In this document: positions 43,904 to 52,343 of the stretch, one piece after another
Position numbering within the stretch: position 1 is the first letter of the stretch
How the letters are laid out: every line of letters begins with the position of its first letter
From: a bacterium
GTDB taxonomy: Bacteria > Planctomycetota > Planctomycetia > Pirellulales > Pirellulaceae
Direction: 5' to 3'
NCBI GenBank assembly: GCA_030430075.1
Contig: JAUIGN010000036.1
Coordinates: 1 to 64,000 of the forward strand
DNA: 64,000 nt
The notes under the pieces: model-generated
Told to the model about the DNA's origin: nothing
The model's input: the letters and a program-made list of their open reading frames with translations, nothing else
The model's database searches: none
Program-made: the position numbers and the translations under genes

Positions 43904-46584
43904 GTGACCTGTTTACCAATCTCGTCCAGGAAGCCCACGGATCGGCCGTGGCGGTCCAGCCGATGGCTGTCTCTCGGTTCGCGCCTCCTGCGGGCATGCT
44001 CGCCGCAATCCCCTGGCCGACCGCCGATGATCGCGCGACCGGACCGCGGGCATCCAACGAACCGGCTCGGCATGCCATCCCGGCCCCCCTGCTGCCGCTG
44101 GCCGACGCCAGCCAGGTAGACACCACCCCGCAGATGCTCCGCACCCCACATCCGCCCGCGGGGCGTTCCGCGTTGACGCCGGAACCACGGCCGCATCACG
44201 CGGAGCACCCACCCGCCGGCGACGCACCGCCGGGGACTCGACCCAACCGGCAGGCCGCGCCGCACACGCGGCGGGACATTCCATCGGCACGACCGCCAGC
44301 TGCGGAAATCGGTATTCCACCTGAAACGGGAAATGACGACCGGCGTCCGCCCGCGCCGTTTCCCGCGGCCCACGCCGACGACCTGACGGTTCCCAAGGAG
44401 GAAGCTGTTGCCGATGCCCCGACCGGTTCCAGCGAAATCGGATCTGACGAAACGGGGGTCGGCGACACGGTTTTTGACGGCACCGTTTTCGATGACACGG
44501 CGTTCGGCGGCACATCTTCTCATGGTACGGGGCCGGGCGATGCGAACCCCGCCGACCGCCACCCACCGGACTTATCGCGTGAAATGCTGCCAACACGGCA
44601 TCGCCCCCCTCCTGCTGCGGCTGAAGGTTTGTCCGACGAACCGCCGGTCGCTCGACCGCAACCTGATCTGTTCGCACCGCAAGCGGCGGCCAGTCGTAGT
44701 GCCGTGCCCCACGAAACACGGGGTGGCCAACGGCCAACGCGAACGAACGCCCCCGCGAAGGCTGCAACTCGGACCGAAGGTGTTCACCGCCCGGGGTGGG
44801 AGAACGACAAGGCCGCCGCAGCCGCCCATGACCAGGCGGACGACCAGGCGTCGCTCGCCGTACCGGAAACGCCGCACGACGACGGCGACCTGACGCTGGG
44901 TACCGACCGCAATGGTGCTCGCCACATTCCGTCGTCGCCCGGCGGTGAGACACCCGCCCACCCGTCAGCCGTGAACGAATCCCCGTCCGCCGCACACGCA
45001 GACGATTCCCCTCAGCCTCGCCAGAACAACGACGTGCCGGATGCGACCGTTGGAGCGTCTGCCGGCACACCGATTGTCGAACCTGCCCTGGCTCGCGATG
45101 TCGTGACGGACCTGCCGGTACCAGACGACTTGCCACCGGGAGCCAGCCGCGTCACGGCCGACCAACCGGCCGGCCACTCGGCAGCGCAGACACGCGTTCC
45201 TGATCCTCCGCTACGGTCGGATCCGTCCCAGCCGGCGACACCTGCACAGGCAACGGCGGAACAGCCGCAGCCCCGTGATCAGCAGCCTGCGGGTCTCACG
45301 ACCAAATCGCCGGGCCGTGGTTCGTCGACGTCGTCGAGTTTGCCAGATTCACCCGGTCCATCGGACGAGCCACCGCGATCAGCCGTTCACGATCCGGAAC
45401 AGCAAGGGCGATCGAAGTCGATTGCCGATGCGGGTGCTGCAGATCCGCAACCGGTTGCGCGAGCAGGCCAACGAGCCGCATCTGTTACGAACAGCGACGT
45501 GGAGGCGGTTGGTCGCGAGGAGCAAGCCCGGGAGACAAGCTCGGCGACATCCGGCCTGCAGGAGACAAAGACGACACCGCTAGCCGCCGCAGAGGCTGCC
45601 GCCCGGCCGGGCCATTCGTCGCCACATGTCGGCAACGTTCAGAGTCACGATTCACAGCACATGATCCCGGAGCCTGAGTCGGGCCCTGCGCTGTCGGCTT
45701 CGCGGGACGCGTTACCTGATGTCCATCGCGCCGGCCGGATACCGGGCGGGACGAACAAGCCGGGACCGCTCGCAGCAGGGCCGCAGGCGATTCGCCAGTC
45801 GAGCCCTCACGCACCGTCGTCGGTCCTCCCGAACGAATCCGTCCCTGTCCGTCACGACGCCCAGTCGGAAGGCGCTGTTGGATCGCGTCCGCGGCCCCAA
45901 CCGGGCGATTCGGAACAAGAACCGCCGGCCCTACCCCACGTGGCGCCATCATCGCCGCGCAAGCCGCCTGCGGCCGCAGACAGCCAGGCATCTGCGGTCA
46001 ACATGACACCGACGGTCGGACCAACCGAGATTGCGTCGGTAGCCCACAGGGTGCAGACCGTCGGCCAAGCCGATGTCGTTCTGGCGAGTCCTCACGGGTC
46101 GGCACCACCAGCGGAATTGCCGGCGCCGCCAACCGGAACCGGGTCAACCGAATCGACGTCGGCCCAACTGCCCGCTGGGCACGATGCACCGATCGCCGGC
46201 GCCCGTCCACCTGTCGGTCACGGTCCAACGTCGCACCCAGCGGCCGGACACCGCGCCCAGGCTTCGCAAAACCAGGCTGCGCAAGACCAGGCTGCGCAAG
46301 ACACCCGCTCGCGTATCACCTTCGTTCCAGCCAGCCAACCGAATTCGCGGCCAAATGCGGCGACCGTGCCGACGACGAATCAATCCCAGACGACGAATCA
46401 TGCTCAGCTACCGTCCAGGGATGACCAAGCCGCCGCGCCTCCAGCGGCGATCAACATCACGATCGGCCGGATTGTCGTTCGCACGGCGTCTCCACCTGCT
46501 GAGCCACCGGCGGCACCGGCACCCCCCAAACCGCTCGTGTCGCTGGACGATTACCTCAAGCGGAGCGCGGGGGAGTCGTCATGA
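43900..46584 (+). CDS. Giant disordered eCIS protein with conserved C-terminal tail
   Basis: An 894-residue protein. From residue about 30 to 845 it is low-complexity, rich in Pro, Ala, Asp, Thr, Gln and His, with short internal repeats (for example GDTVFDGTVFDDTAF and QNQAAQDQAAQD). The C-terminus is different: INITIGRIVVRT at about 851-862, a Pro-rich linker, then LVSLDDYLKR. This INxTIGRxxVR...LSLDDYLxxR tail belongs to a protein type that recurs at this position in eCIS operons, usually only one or two hundred residues long in my recollection. Function is unknown; a length-setting, tethering or loading role is conceivable. Start and stop overlap both neighbours (ATGA), so the frame is real despite its composition. 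Confidence 0.82.
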   Translation: MSDLFTNLVQEAHGSAVAVQPMAVSRFAPPAGMLAAIPWPTADDRATGPRASNEPARHAIPAPLLPLADASQVDTTPQMLRTPHPPAGRSALTPEPRPHHAEHPPAGDAPPGTRPNRQAAPHTRRDIPSARPPAAEIGIPPETGNDDRRPPAPFPAAHADDLTVPKEEAVADAPTGSSEIGSDETGVGDTVFDGTVFDDTAFGGTSSHGTGPGDANPADRHPPDLSREMLPTRHRPPPAAAEGLSDEPPVARPQPDLFAPQAAASRSAVPHETRGGQRPTRTNAPAKAATRTEGVHRPGWENDKAAAAAHDQADDQASLAVPETPHDDGDLTLGTDRNGARHIPSSPGGETPAHPSAVNESPSAAHADDSPQPRQNNDVPDATVGASAGTPIVEPALARDVVTDLPVPDDLPPGASRVTADQPAGHSAAQTRVPDPPLRSDPSQPATPAQATAEQPQPRDQQPAGLTTKSPGRGSSTSSSLPDSPGPSDEPPRSAVHDPEQQGRSKSIADAGAADPQPVARAGQRAASVTNSDVEAVGREEQARETSSATSGLQETKTTPLAAAEAAARPGHSSPHVGNVQSHDSQHMIPEPESGPALSASRDALPDVHRAGRIPGGTNKPGPLAAGPQAIRQSSPHAPSSVLPNESVPVRHDAQSEGAVGSRPRPQPGDSEQEPPALPHVAPSSPRKPPAAADSQASAVNMTPTVGPTEIASVAHRVQTVGQADVVLASPHGSAPPAELPAPPTGTGSTESTSAQLPAGHDAPIAGARPPVGHGPTSHPAAGHRAQASQNQAAQDQAAQDTRSRITFVPASQPNSRPNAATVPTTNQSQTTNHAQLPSRDDQAAAPPAAINITIGRIVVRTASPPAEPPAAPAPPKPLVSLDDYLKRSAGESS

Positions 46585-47924
46585 GCAAGTCGAACGCAAT
46601 CGCCACGGTGACGGCCACGTTGCGGGCGATCAGTGCAGAAATCGCCCGAGATGCCGTCCCCGGGGCGGAGATTTCCACCGATCGCCCGGACGCCCGCGAA
46701 GGGCGACGGCACACGGCGGCGATCAACCTGTTTCTGTTCCGCGCCAGCGTCAACTCGACGTTCCGCAATCACGACACGCCGACGCGCGACAGCCGCGGCA
46801 ACCTGGTGCAGCATCCGGCAACCGGCCTCGACCTGGACTACCTGTTTACGTTCTCTGGACCCAGTGTGGAAGCGCAACTGCTGCTGGGCCAAACGGTCGC
46901 GGCACTGCATGCCGAGCCCATTCTGACGCCGCGGCGGATTACCGAGACGATCGATTTGGCCACGGCGGCCAACCAGGACGCGGCGATTGCCGACGCGGAT
47001 CTGGCGGACCAGGCGGAGAGGCTGCGCGTGACGCCGATCCCGTTGGACCTCGAGGAGCTGTCGAAATTGTGGTCGGTCTTCCTGCAGGTCCCTTACGATC
47101 TGTCGATCGCCTATCGCGTTTCCGTCGTCCTCATATCGGCGGACGTGGCACCACGCGCCGCGTTACCGGTCCGTGGCGGCGAAGCCCTGCCGACCAGCCT
47201 GCCGCCGTGGATCGAACGGATCTTGGTTCGCCTCGACGCGCGCCAGCAGCCGACGCATGTCAGCCTCCAAGGCAGCAACCTGGTCGGCGACCTGGAGGTT
47301 CAGTTTGGCAATCTGGATCCCGTGCCGGCCCGCAAGATCGTCTCGACCGGCGAGGTTCAAGCGAATCTGCCGGCCAGGCTGGTCGCCGGCATTACACCCG
47401 TCCGCGTGATCCGCAACGTCCCGCTGACCGATGCCGGAGCGGATACCAGCGGGCAGGCGGCAACCCGTCCGACCGTGACCGGCGGCGCCCCAGGCACTTC
47501 AGCGGAGACTCGCCCCCTCTCGTCCAACGAAGTCATGCTGGTGGTTCGTCCCGAAGTGGAGCAGGTGTCGTACGACAGATCGACGGACACTCTCACGCTG
47601 ACACTGGTCCGGGTCGCGGCCCGGCAACGGGGCACCCTGTTGCTCAATCGTCTTGCCGACCCGCACGACCAGCGGCGGCCCGGCACGGATGACGTTTCGA
47701 TCGATTTCCAAATCCCCGCAGCGGCCGCCGGCAGGCCGCTCGGCACGGTCTCCCTGCCCACCTTGGCAGGCGGAGCCAAACTCTCGCCGCCGCTGACGGC
47801 CCCCCAGCACAACGTCCGAGCGGGCAATTATCTGGTACGGGTTCGGGTTGACGGTGCGGAGAGCATCCTGGGCGTGGACGAAGCGAGTGGACGATTCGAA
47901 TCGCCGATGGTGACGATCCCATGA
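46581..47924 (+). CDS. eCIS cap/terminator protein (Pvc16/DUF4255 family)
   Basis: A 447-residue protein whose N-terminal ~190 residues match the Pvc16_N (DUF4255) domain: ATVTATLRAISAEI, HTAAINLFLFRASVN, LDYLFTFSG, WSVFLQVPYDLSIAYRVSVVLI. In Afp/PVC particles this protein caps the distal end of the tube and sheath. The C-terminal region (about 215-447) has Ig-like beta-sandwich sequence (THVSLQGSNLVGDLEVQFGNLD, NEVMLVVRPEVEQVSYDR), a common extension in bacterial members. It overlaps both neighbours by four bases, giving tight translational coupling. Confidence 0.92.
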   Translation: MSKSNAIATVTATLRAISAEIARDAVPGAEISTDRPDAREGRRHTAAINLFLFRASVNSTFRNHDTPTRDSRGNLVQHPATGLDLDYLFTFSGPSVEAQLLLGQTVAALHAEPILTPRRITETIDLATAANQDAAIADADLADQAERLRVTPIPLDLEELSKLWSVFLQVPYDLSIAYRVSVVLISADVAPRAALPVRGGEALPTSLPPWIERILVRLDARQQPTHVSLQGSNLVGDLEVQFGNLDPVPARKIVSTGEVQANLPARLVAGITPVRVIRNVPLTDAGADTSGQAATRPTVTGGAPGTSAETRPLSSNEVMLVVRPEVEQVSYDRSTDTLTLTLVRVAARQRGTLLLNRLADPHDQRRPGTDDVSIDFQIPAAAAGRPLGTVSLPTLAGGAKLSPPLTAPQHNVRAGNYLVRVRVDGAESILGVDEASGRFESPMVTIP

Positions 47925-49897
47925 CGCGTCCTGAGACAACCTGGAGCGACGCCAACAAGCGTTACCTGATGGCCCACCTCGATTTGGTGCGGGCGGCCCT
48001 GGTGCGGCATGCCAACGAGCCCGGTCCAACCGTCAAGGCGCCGCCATCCAATCTACCCGGACTCGATGACAAGCCGGCCGCCTTGCAACACGTCGTCGAA
48101 TTGTTCGGGCTTTCACCGTTTGAACGGGATCTGTTGCTGCTCTGCGCCGGGATCGAATTGGAGGCCGAATTCGGACCGCTGTGCGCCGCGGCGCAGGGAG
48201 ATGCCCAACGCGCTTTCCCCACCTTCAGCCTGGCCTTGGCGGCGTTGGACGGTGCCCATTGGTCGGCGCTCTCTCCGGGTTCGGCGCTCCGATACTGGAA
48301 TTTGATCGATGTCGAGCCTGGATCATCACTGACGCGCGCCAACTTGACGATTGACGAACGGATTCTGCATTACCTGGTCGGGATTAATCACCTCGACAAG
48401 TCGCTGGCGCCGCTCCTGCAAGCGGTGTCGGCGGACGGGCCGTTGGTGGAGTCGCATCGTGTGCTGGCCGACAACATGATGGCGACCTGGGGCCAAATCG
48501 AGCCCGGCCAACGGCCCACGTTGTTTCAGCTCAGCGGTCCCGAACCACACGGGAAACGGGCCATCGCGGCCGCCGCCTGCCGCCGATTCGGCCTCACACC
48601 GTACCTCTTGCCAGCAGCCTGCCTGCCGACGCAAGCTGCCGAACTGGCCCGCTTGCGGCGATTGTGGCAACGCGAGGCGGCGCTCAGCAATGCCGCCCTG
48701 ATCCTGGACTGCGACGACCTGGACGCGGGCGATCAACATCGGTTGTCCGGAATCGGCCCATTCGTCGACGAGAGCTACGACCCGATCGTGCTGCTAACGA
48801 CCCAGCGGTTGAATCGTTGGCAACGACCGACCATCAGCTTCGAAGTTGATAAACCGACCAGTTCTGAACAACGGCGGCTCTGGTTCGCCGCGTTGGGCGC
48901 CAATGCCGAAACGGTCCGGGAGGACATCGATCGGATCGTCTCACAGTTTCATCTGGCCGCCCCCACGATCACCGCCGCAGTGCAGGACGCCGCCGGCTGG
49001 ATCGAACCATCGGCTACGGTCGAAGGCGTTCCCCGGGAACTGCTCGCGCCGGCCCTTTGGAGCGTCTGCCGCCACCAGGCGCGGCCCCGGTTGGACGACC
49101 TGGCCGAACGGATCGAAACGACCGCCACGTGGGAAGATCTCGTCCTTCCCGATCAGCAGAAAAACCTGTTGCGAGAGATGAGCTGTCACGTGCGGCACCG
49201 CGGGCTGGTCTACGAACGTTGGGGTTTTCAGACCAAAGGCAACCGCGGGTTGGGAATCAGCGCCCTGTTCGCCGGGGCCAGCGGCACCGGGAAGACGATG
49301 GCCGCCGAAGTGCTGGCCAATGAGTTGCAGCTCGACCTCTATCGCATTGACCTCAGCTCGGTGGTCAGCAAATACATCGGTGAGACCGAGAAGAATTTGC
49401 GGCAGGTATTCGATGCGGCGGAAGGCGGCGGCGCCATTCTGTTGTTCGACGAAGCCGATGCCCTGTTCGGCAAACGGAGCGAAGTCAAGGACAGCCACGA
49501 TCGTCATGCCAACGTGGAAGTCAGTTACCTGCTGCAACGGATGGAATCGTTTCGCGGTCTGGCCATTCTGACGACGAATCTGAAGGAGGCGTTGGACCAG
49601 GCGTTCCTTCGCAGGCTGCGTTTCATCGTCAACTTTCCTTTTCCCAACGAGGGCGAACGGGCAAAAATCTGGCAGCGGGTCTATCCCGTGGAAACTCCGA
49701 CCGAGTCGCTGGATTGGCTGAAGGCCGCTCGCCTGAACATCGCCGGCGGCAACATCCGCAACATTGCACTGGGGGCAGCGTTTCTGGCCGCCGACGCCGG
49801 CCAGCCCATCACGATGGGCCACCTCGCTGAAGCAACTCGACGCGAATACACGAAACTGGACCTGACCCTGACGGCCAAAGAGATCAAAGACTGGTGA
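47921..49897 (+). CDS. eCIS AAA+ ATPase (Afp15/Pvc15 type)
   Basis: A 658-residue ATPase. The N-terminal half (1-400) is a helical domain with a degenerate first ATPase module. The second module has Walker A AGASGTGKT (Lys458) and Walker B ILLFDEAD (506-513), plus the sensor block LAILTTNLKEALDQAFLRRLRF with arginine fingers. These CDC48-like ATPases are a hallmark of eCIS and are needed for assembly or cargo loading. It ends the first structural block and is followed after 76 bases by the DUF4157 genes. Confidence 0.93.
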   Translation: MTRPETTWSDANKRYLMAHLDLVRAALVRHANEPGPTVKAPPSNLPGLDDKPAALQHVVELFGLSPFERDLLLLCAGIELEAEFGPLCAAAQGDAQRAFPTFSLALAALDGAHWSALSPGSALRYWNLIDVEPGSSLTRANLTIDERILHYLVGINHLDKSLAPLLQAVSADGPLVESHRVLADNMMATWGQIEPGQRPTLFQLSGPEPHGKRAIAAAACRRFGLTPYLLPAACLPTQAAELARLRRLWQREAALSNAALILDCDDLDAGDQHRLSGIGPFVDESYDPIVLLTTQRLNRWQRPTISFEVDKPTSSEQRRLWFAALGANAETVREDIDRIVSQFHLAAPTITAAVQDAAGWIEPSATVEGVPRELLAPALWSVCRHQARPRLDDLAERIETTATWEDLVLPDQQKNLLREMSCHVRHRGLVYERWGFQTKGNRGLGISALFAGASGTGKTMAAEVLANELQLDLYRIDLSSVVSKYIGETEKNLRQVFDAAEGGGAILLFDEADALFGKRSEVKDSHDRHANVEVSYLLQRMESFRGLAILTTNLKEALDQAFLRRLRFIVNFPFPNEGERAKIWQRVYPVETPTESLDWLKAARLNIAGGNIRNIALGAAFLAADAGQPITMGHLAEATRREYTKLDLTLTAKEIKDW

Positions 49898-49973
49898 TCC
49901 TCCGCGTTTGCCTCGCCATGTTTTTCCACATCGAGAACACGACAACACCAGGCTGCCATCGGCTGGAACTCGC

Positions 49974-52262
49974 ATGAAATCCCATCTGCCAACTCGATCC
50001 GCCGCTCGCGAACTCGCGCGCCCGCCGGGACCTGCACCCCAGGCGACTGCCGCGCGTCGGCCGCTCGCCGATTCCCAGACCCAGCTCGAGCAAGCCGCAG
50101 CGCGGGGGCATCGGCAACGGGATCTGATGGTCGAAGCGGGAACGGACGGTCCGGCATCCGGCCAGGCGGTCGGCATGCCCCAAGCGCTGAGGGCCCGCTT
50201 GGAACGTCTTTCCGGTGTGGCCTTGGACGATGTGCAGGTTCACTACGATTCACCGCGACCGGCCCAACTCCGGGCCGGTGCGTTTGCCCAAGGGGCCGAT
50301 ATTCATCTTGGTCCAGGCAGGGAAGGGCACTTGGCACACGAAGCCTGGCATGTCGTTCAGCAAAAGCAAGGACGCGTGCCGGTCACGCAATACGTGCACG
50401 GGCTGGCCGTCAACCTCGATTCGCATCTCGAACAGGAAGCCGAGGCTTTTGGCACGGCCGACCCGGTATCGTCGGCCACGACCAGCCGTCCGGACCACGC
50501 TGTGGGAGCCGTCGCGTCTCCAACGCCGCCCTTGTTCCCCGTGATCCAGGGCTACAAGATCGGCAATGAGAAAGAGAAGGACTTCGACAACGACCTGGAC
50601 CTGCAGTCCAAGTTCGCCGAGAAGCGGAAAGGCGAGCGAAAAGCGGAAGTGAAGGCCCTCGGGAAGCGAGCCGGGCCCGAGACCGCTCAACGGTTGTTGC
50701 CGTCGCAAGTCAAAGCGCAAGTCGAGGCGGAGGGGAAAGCGGCGAGCGGATCCGGAACGACGGCCGCTGCCAGACCGGTCCAAGTCGGTGTCCCGTTTCG
50801 AAGCGATTCGTTCGGGACGTCGCATTTCGACTATGACCGTGTGGGGGTCGAGGCAATCAACAAGTTGCCGCAGATGACAAGCGGCGCCGTCGAGCCCAAG
50901 ACACTACCCGGCAACTCGGCCAAGCTCCAGTCGACTGTCGCGGAGATCAGTGCGATCCAGCAGGAACGCGCCGCAGCAACGGATCCGCAGGTTCGCGCTG
51001 AAAAGATGGGCGCGATGAAGTCAAAAGGCGAGCCCGTCGCCAAGCAGGCTGCCGAAGACCGCAGATCTGCCGGAGCGGGCGAACTCGCGGACGTCGACAT
51101 GCTGTTCTTGCCCGGTGCGCCGGTCCGCAACGACACGCAGGTGGCGGCCAACCGTCCCTTGGCCGGCCAGAATTCGAGTGTTCCGCAGGCGGGAGCCGTC
51201 GATGCGCTCTCACAGGGTTCGGCGTCTTCAGGGCCGACCGGCCAGCAATCTCAGGGCGGAGCCCTGGGGGCCGAAGCCAAGAAACGAGCGGCCCAACAGA
51301 AGAAGGATGCCAACCTCAACGCACCCAAGAAGGCACACGAGAAACTGGAGCACGAAACGCGTACGCAACATGAGCTCGGCCTGGTCAAGCAGGCGCGCAA
51401 TCTGGGCATGCCCATGATGGCAGTCTGCGCCGGTTCGTGGCGGCTCTTGGAGGGATACGGAGGACAGGTCGAGACGTTGCCGGAAGCGGAACGGGACCGC
51501 CATAAGGCCAAGGATAGCCGAGAAACCTGGAACTTGTCGCACCATATCGAAACCAAGAAGGACACACTTCTTGACAGCATGTTGGGGTCGCCCGGCCAAC
51601 AGCAGGCCGCTGCTGCGCAGGCGTCATCAAGCAATTCGGCCAGGAATCCAGAGACACCCGGCACAACGCTGCCGGACATGAACAGCACGCATTGGGCGGT
51701 CGCTTCGGTGGATCAGGCGAACAACCTGGTGGCCAACCCGAAACAGCAGGAGCGCCGCGCCGCCATCGCTGCGAAATCGAAGAATCCTGACGCGAAGGAA
51801 GATCTCGAGCCGGCACTGGATCCCAGCGACGTGCTGGAGGCCTCCGCCTTCGCATCCGGCAGCGGGCATGGCGGCGACGCGGTCCAGTTCACGCCGAAGA
51901 CGGTCGAAGCGTTCAGTTCCAAGCACGGTGCACCGGTGCTGGGTGCCCAATGGCATCCCGAATCATACTTGCCGGGGATGGCGAGCGACAAAGCGGGGAA
52001 CGACGCGCAGAAGGAGTCGAGTGCCCAGATTTTCACCTACATGGCCCAGGCGGCCAAGAGCTATCGACAACGTCGGGCGATGACCGCCGAGTTCATGTCG
52101 AAACTGCCGGGCGAGGCCGGTGCGAGCACGCAGTCCGCTGCTGCGGCCGCAGCCAGCGCCGGCACGCAACTCGGTGGGCCATCGTCGAGCACCACATCCG
52201 GCTCCACCAGCAAGCCGACCACCATGGGACGCAAGAAGGATGGCGATTCCAATGACGACTGA
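49974..52262 (+). CDS. DUF4157 (eCIS_core) protein with class-I glutamine amidotransferase-like domain; candidate effector
   Basis: A 762-residue protein. Residues about 60-145 are the DUF4157/eCIS_core domain with an intact zinc motif H122-E-A-W-H126 (AHEAWHVVQQKQGRV). Residues about 265-730 resemble the class-I glutamine amidotransferase/peptidase C26 fold: LFLPGAP (377-383), nucleophile elbow AVCAGSWRLLEGYGG (Cys485), NSTHWAV, and QWHPE with His661 and Glu663. The fold is interrupted by low-complexity Gln/Ser/Ala stretches. DUF4157 is associated with cargo in eCIS loci, so this may be a loaded enzyme acting on gamma-glutamyl or glutamine substrates in a target cell; that is inference. An upstream in-frame start (49908) lacks support. 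Confidence 0.82.
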   Translation: MKSHLPTRSAARELARPPGPAPQATAARRPLADSQTQLEQAAARGHRQRDLMVEAGTDGPASGQAVGMPQALRARLERLSGVALDDVQVHYDSPRPAQLRAGAFAQGADIHLGPGREGHLAHEAWHVVQQKQGRVPVTQYVHGLAVNLDSHLEQEAEAFGTADPVSSATTSRPDHAVGAVASPTPPLFPVIQGYKIGNEKEKDFDNDLDLQSKFAEKRKGERKAEVKALGKRAGPETAQRLLPSQVKAQVEAEGKAASGSGTTAAARPVQVGVPFRSDSFGTSHFDYDRVGVEAINKLPQMTSGAVEPKTLPGNSAKLQSTVAEISAIQQERAAATDPQVRAEKMGAMKSKGEPVAKQAAEDRRSAGAGELADVDMLFLPGAPVRNDTQVAANRPLAGQNSSVPQAGAVDALSQGSASSGPTGQQSQGGALGAEAKKRAAQQKKDANLNAPKKAHEKLEHETRTQHELGLVKQARNLGMPMMAVCAGSWRLLEGYGGQVETLPEAERDRHKAKDSRETWNLSHHIETKKDTLLDSMLGSPGQQQAAAAQASSSNSARNPETPGTTLPDMNSTHWAVASVDQANNLVANPKQQERRAAIAAKSKNPDAKEDLEPALDPSDVLEASAFASGSGHGGDAVQFTPKTVEAFSSKHGAPVLGAQWHPESYLPGMASDKAGNDAQKESSAQIFTYMAQAAKSYRQRRAMTAEFMSKLPGEAGASTQSAAAAAASAGTQLGGPSSSTTSGSTSKPTTMGRKKDGDSNDD

Positions 52263-52343
52263 CACAGCATCCGCCTGGAAGAACTCCCGTCCGTTCGTGA
52301 CGCGTGAACGGTTGGGGCCTAGCGCAATTGGAGAAAGGCGAAG

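Noticed and set aside
46073..47692. A 539-codon plus-strand frame overlapping two eCIS genes
   Set aside because: It is in a different frame from the disordered protein and the Pvc16-type gene, both supported by ATGA overlaps; its composition is Arg/Pro-rich.
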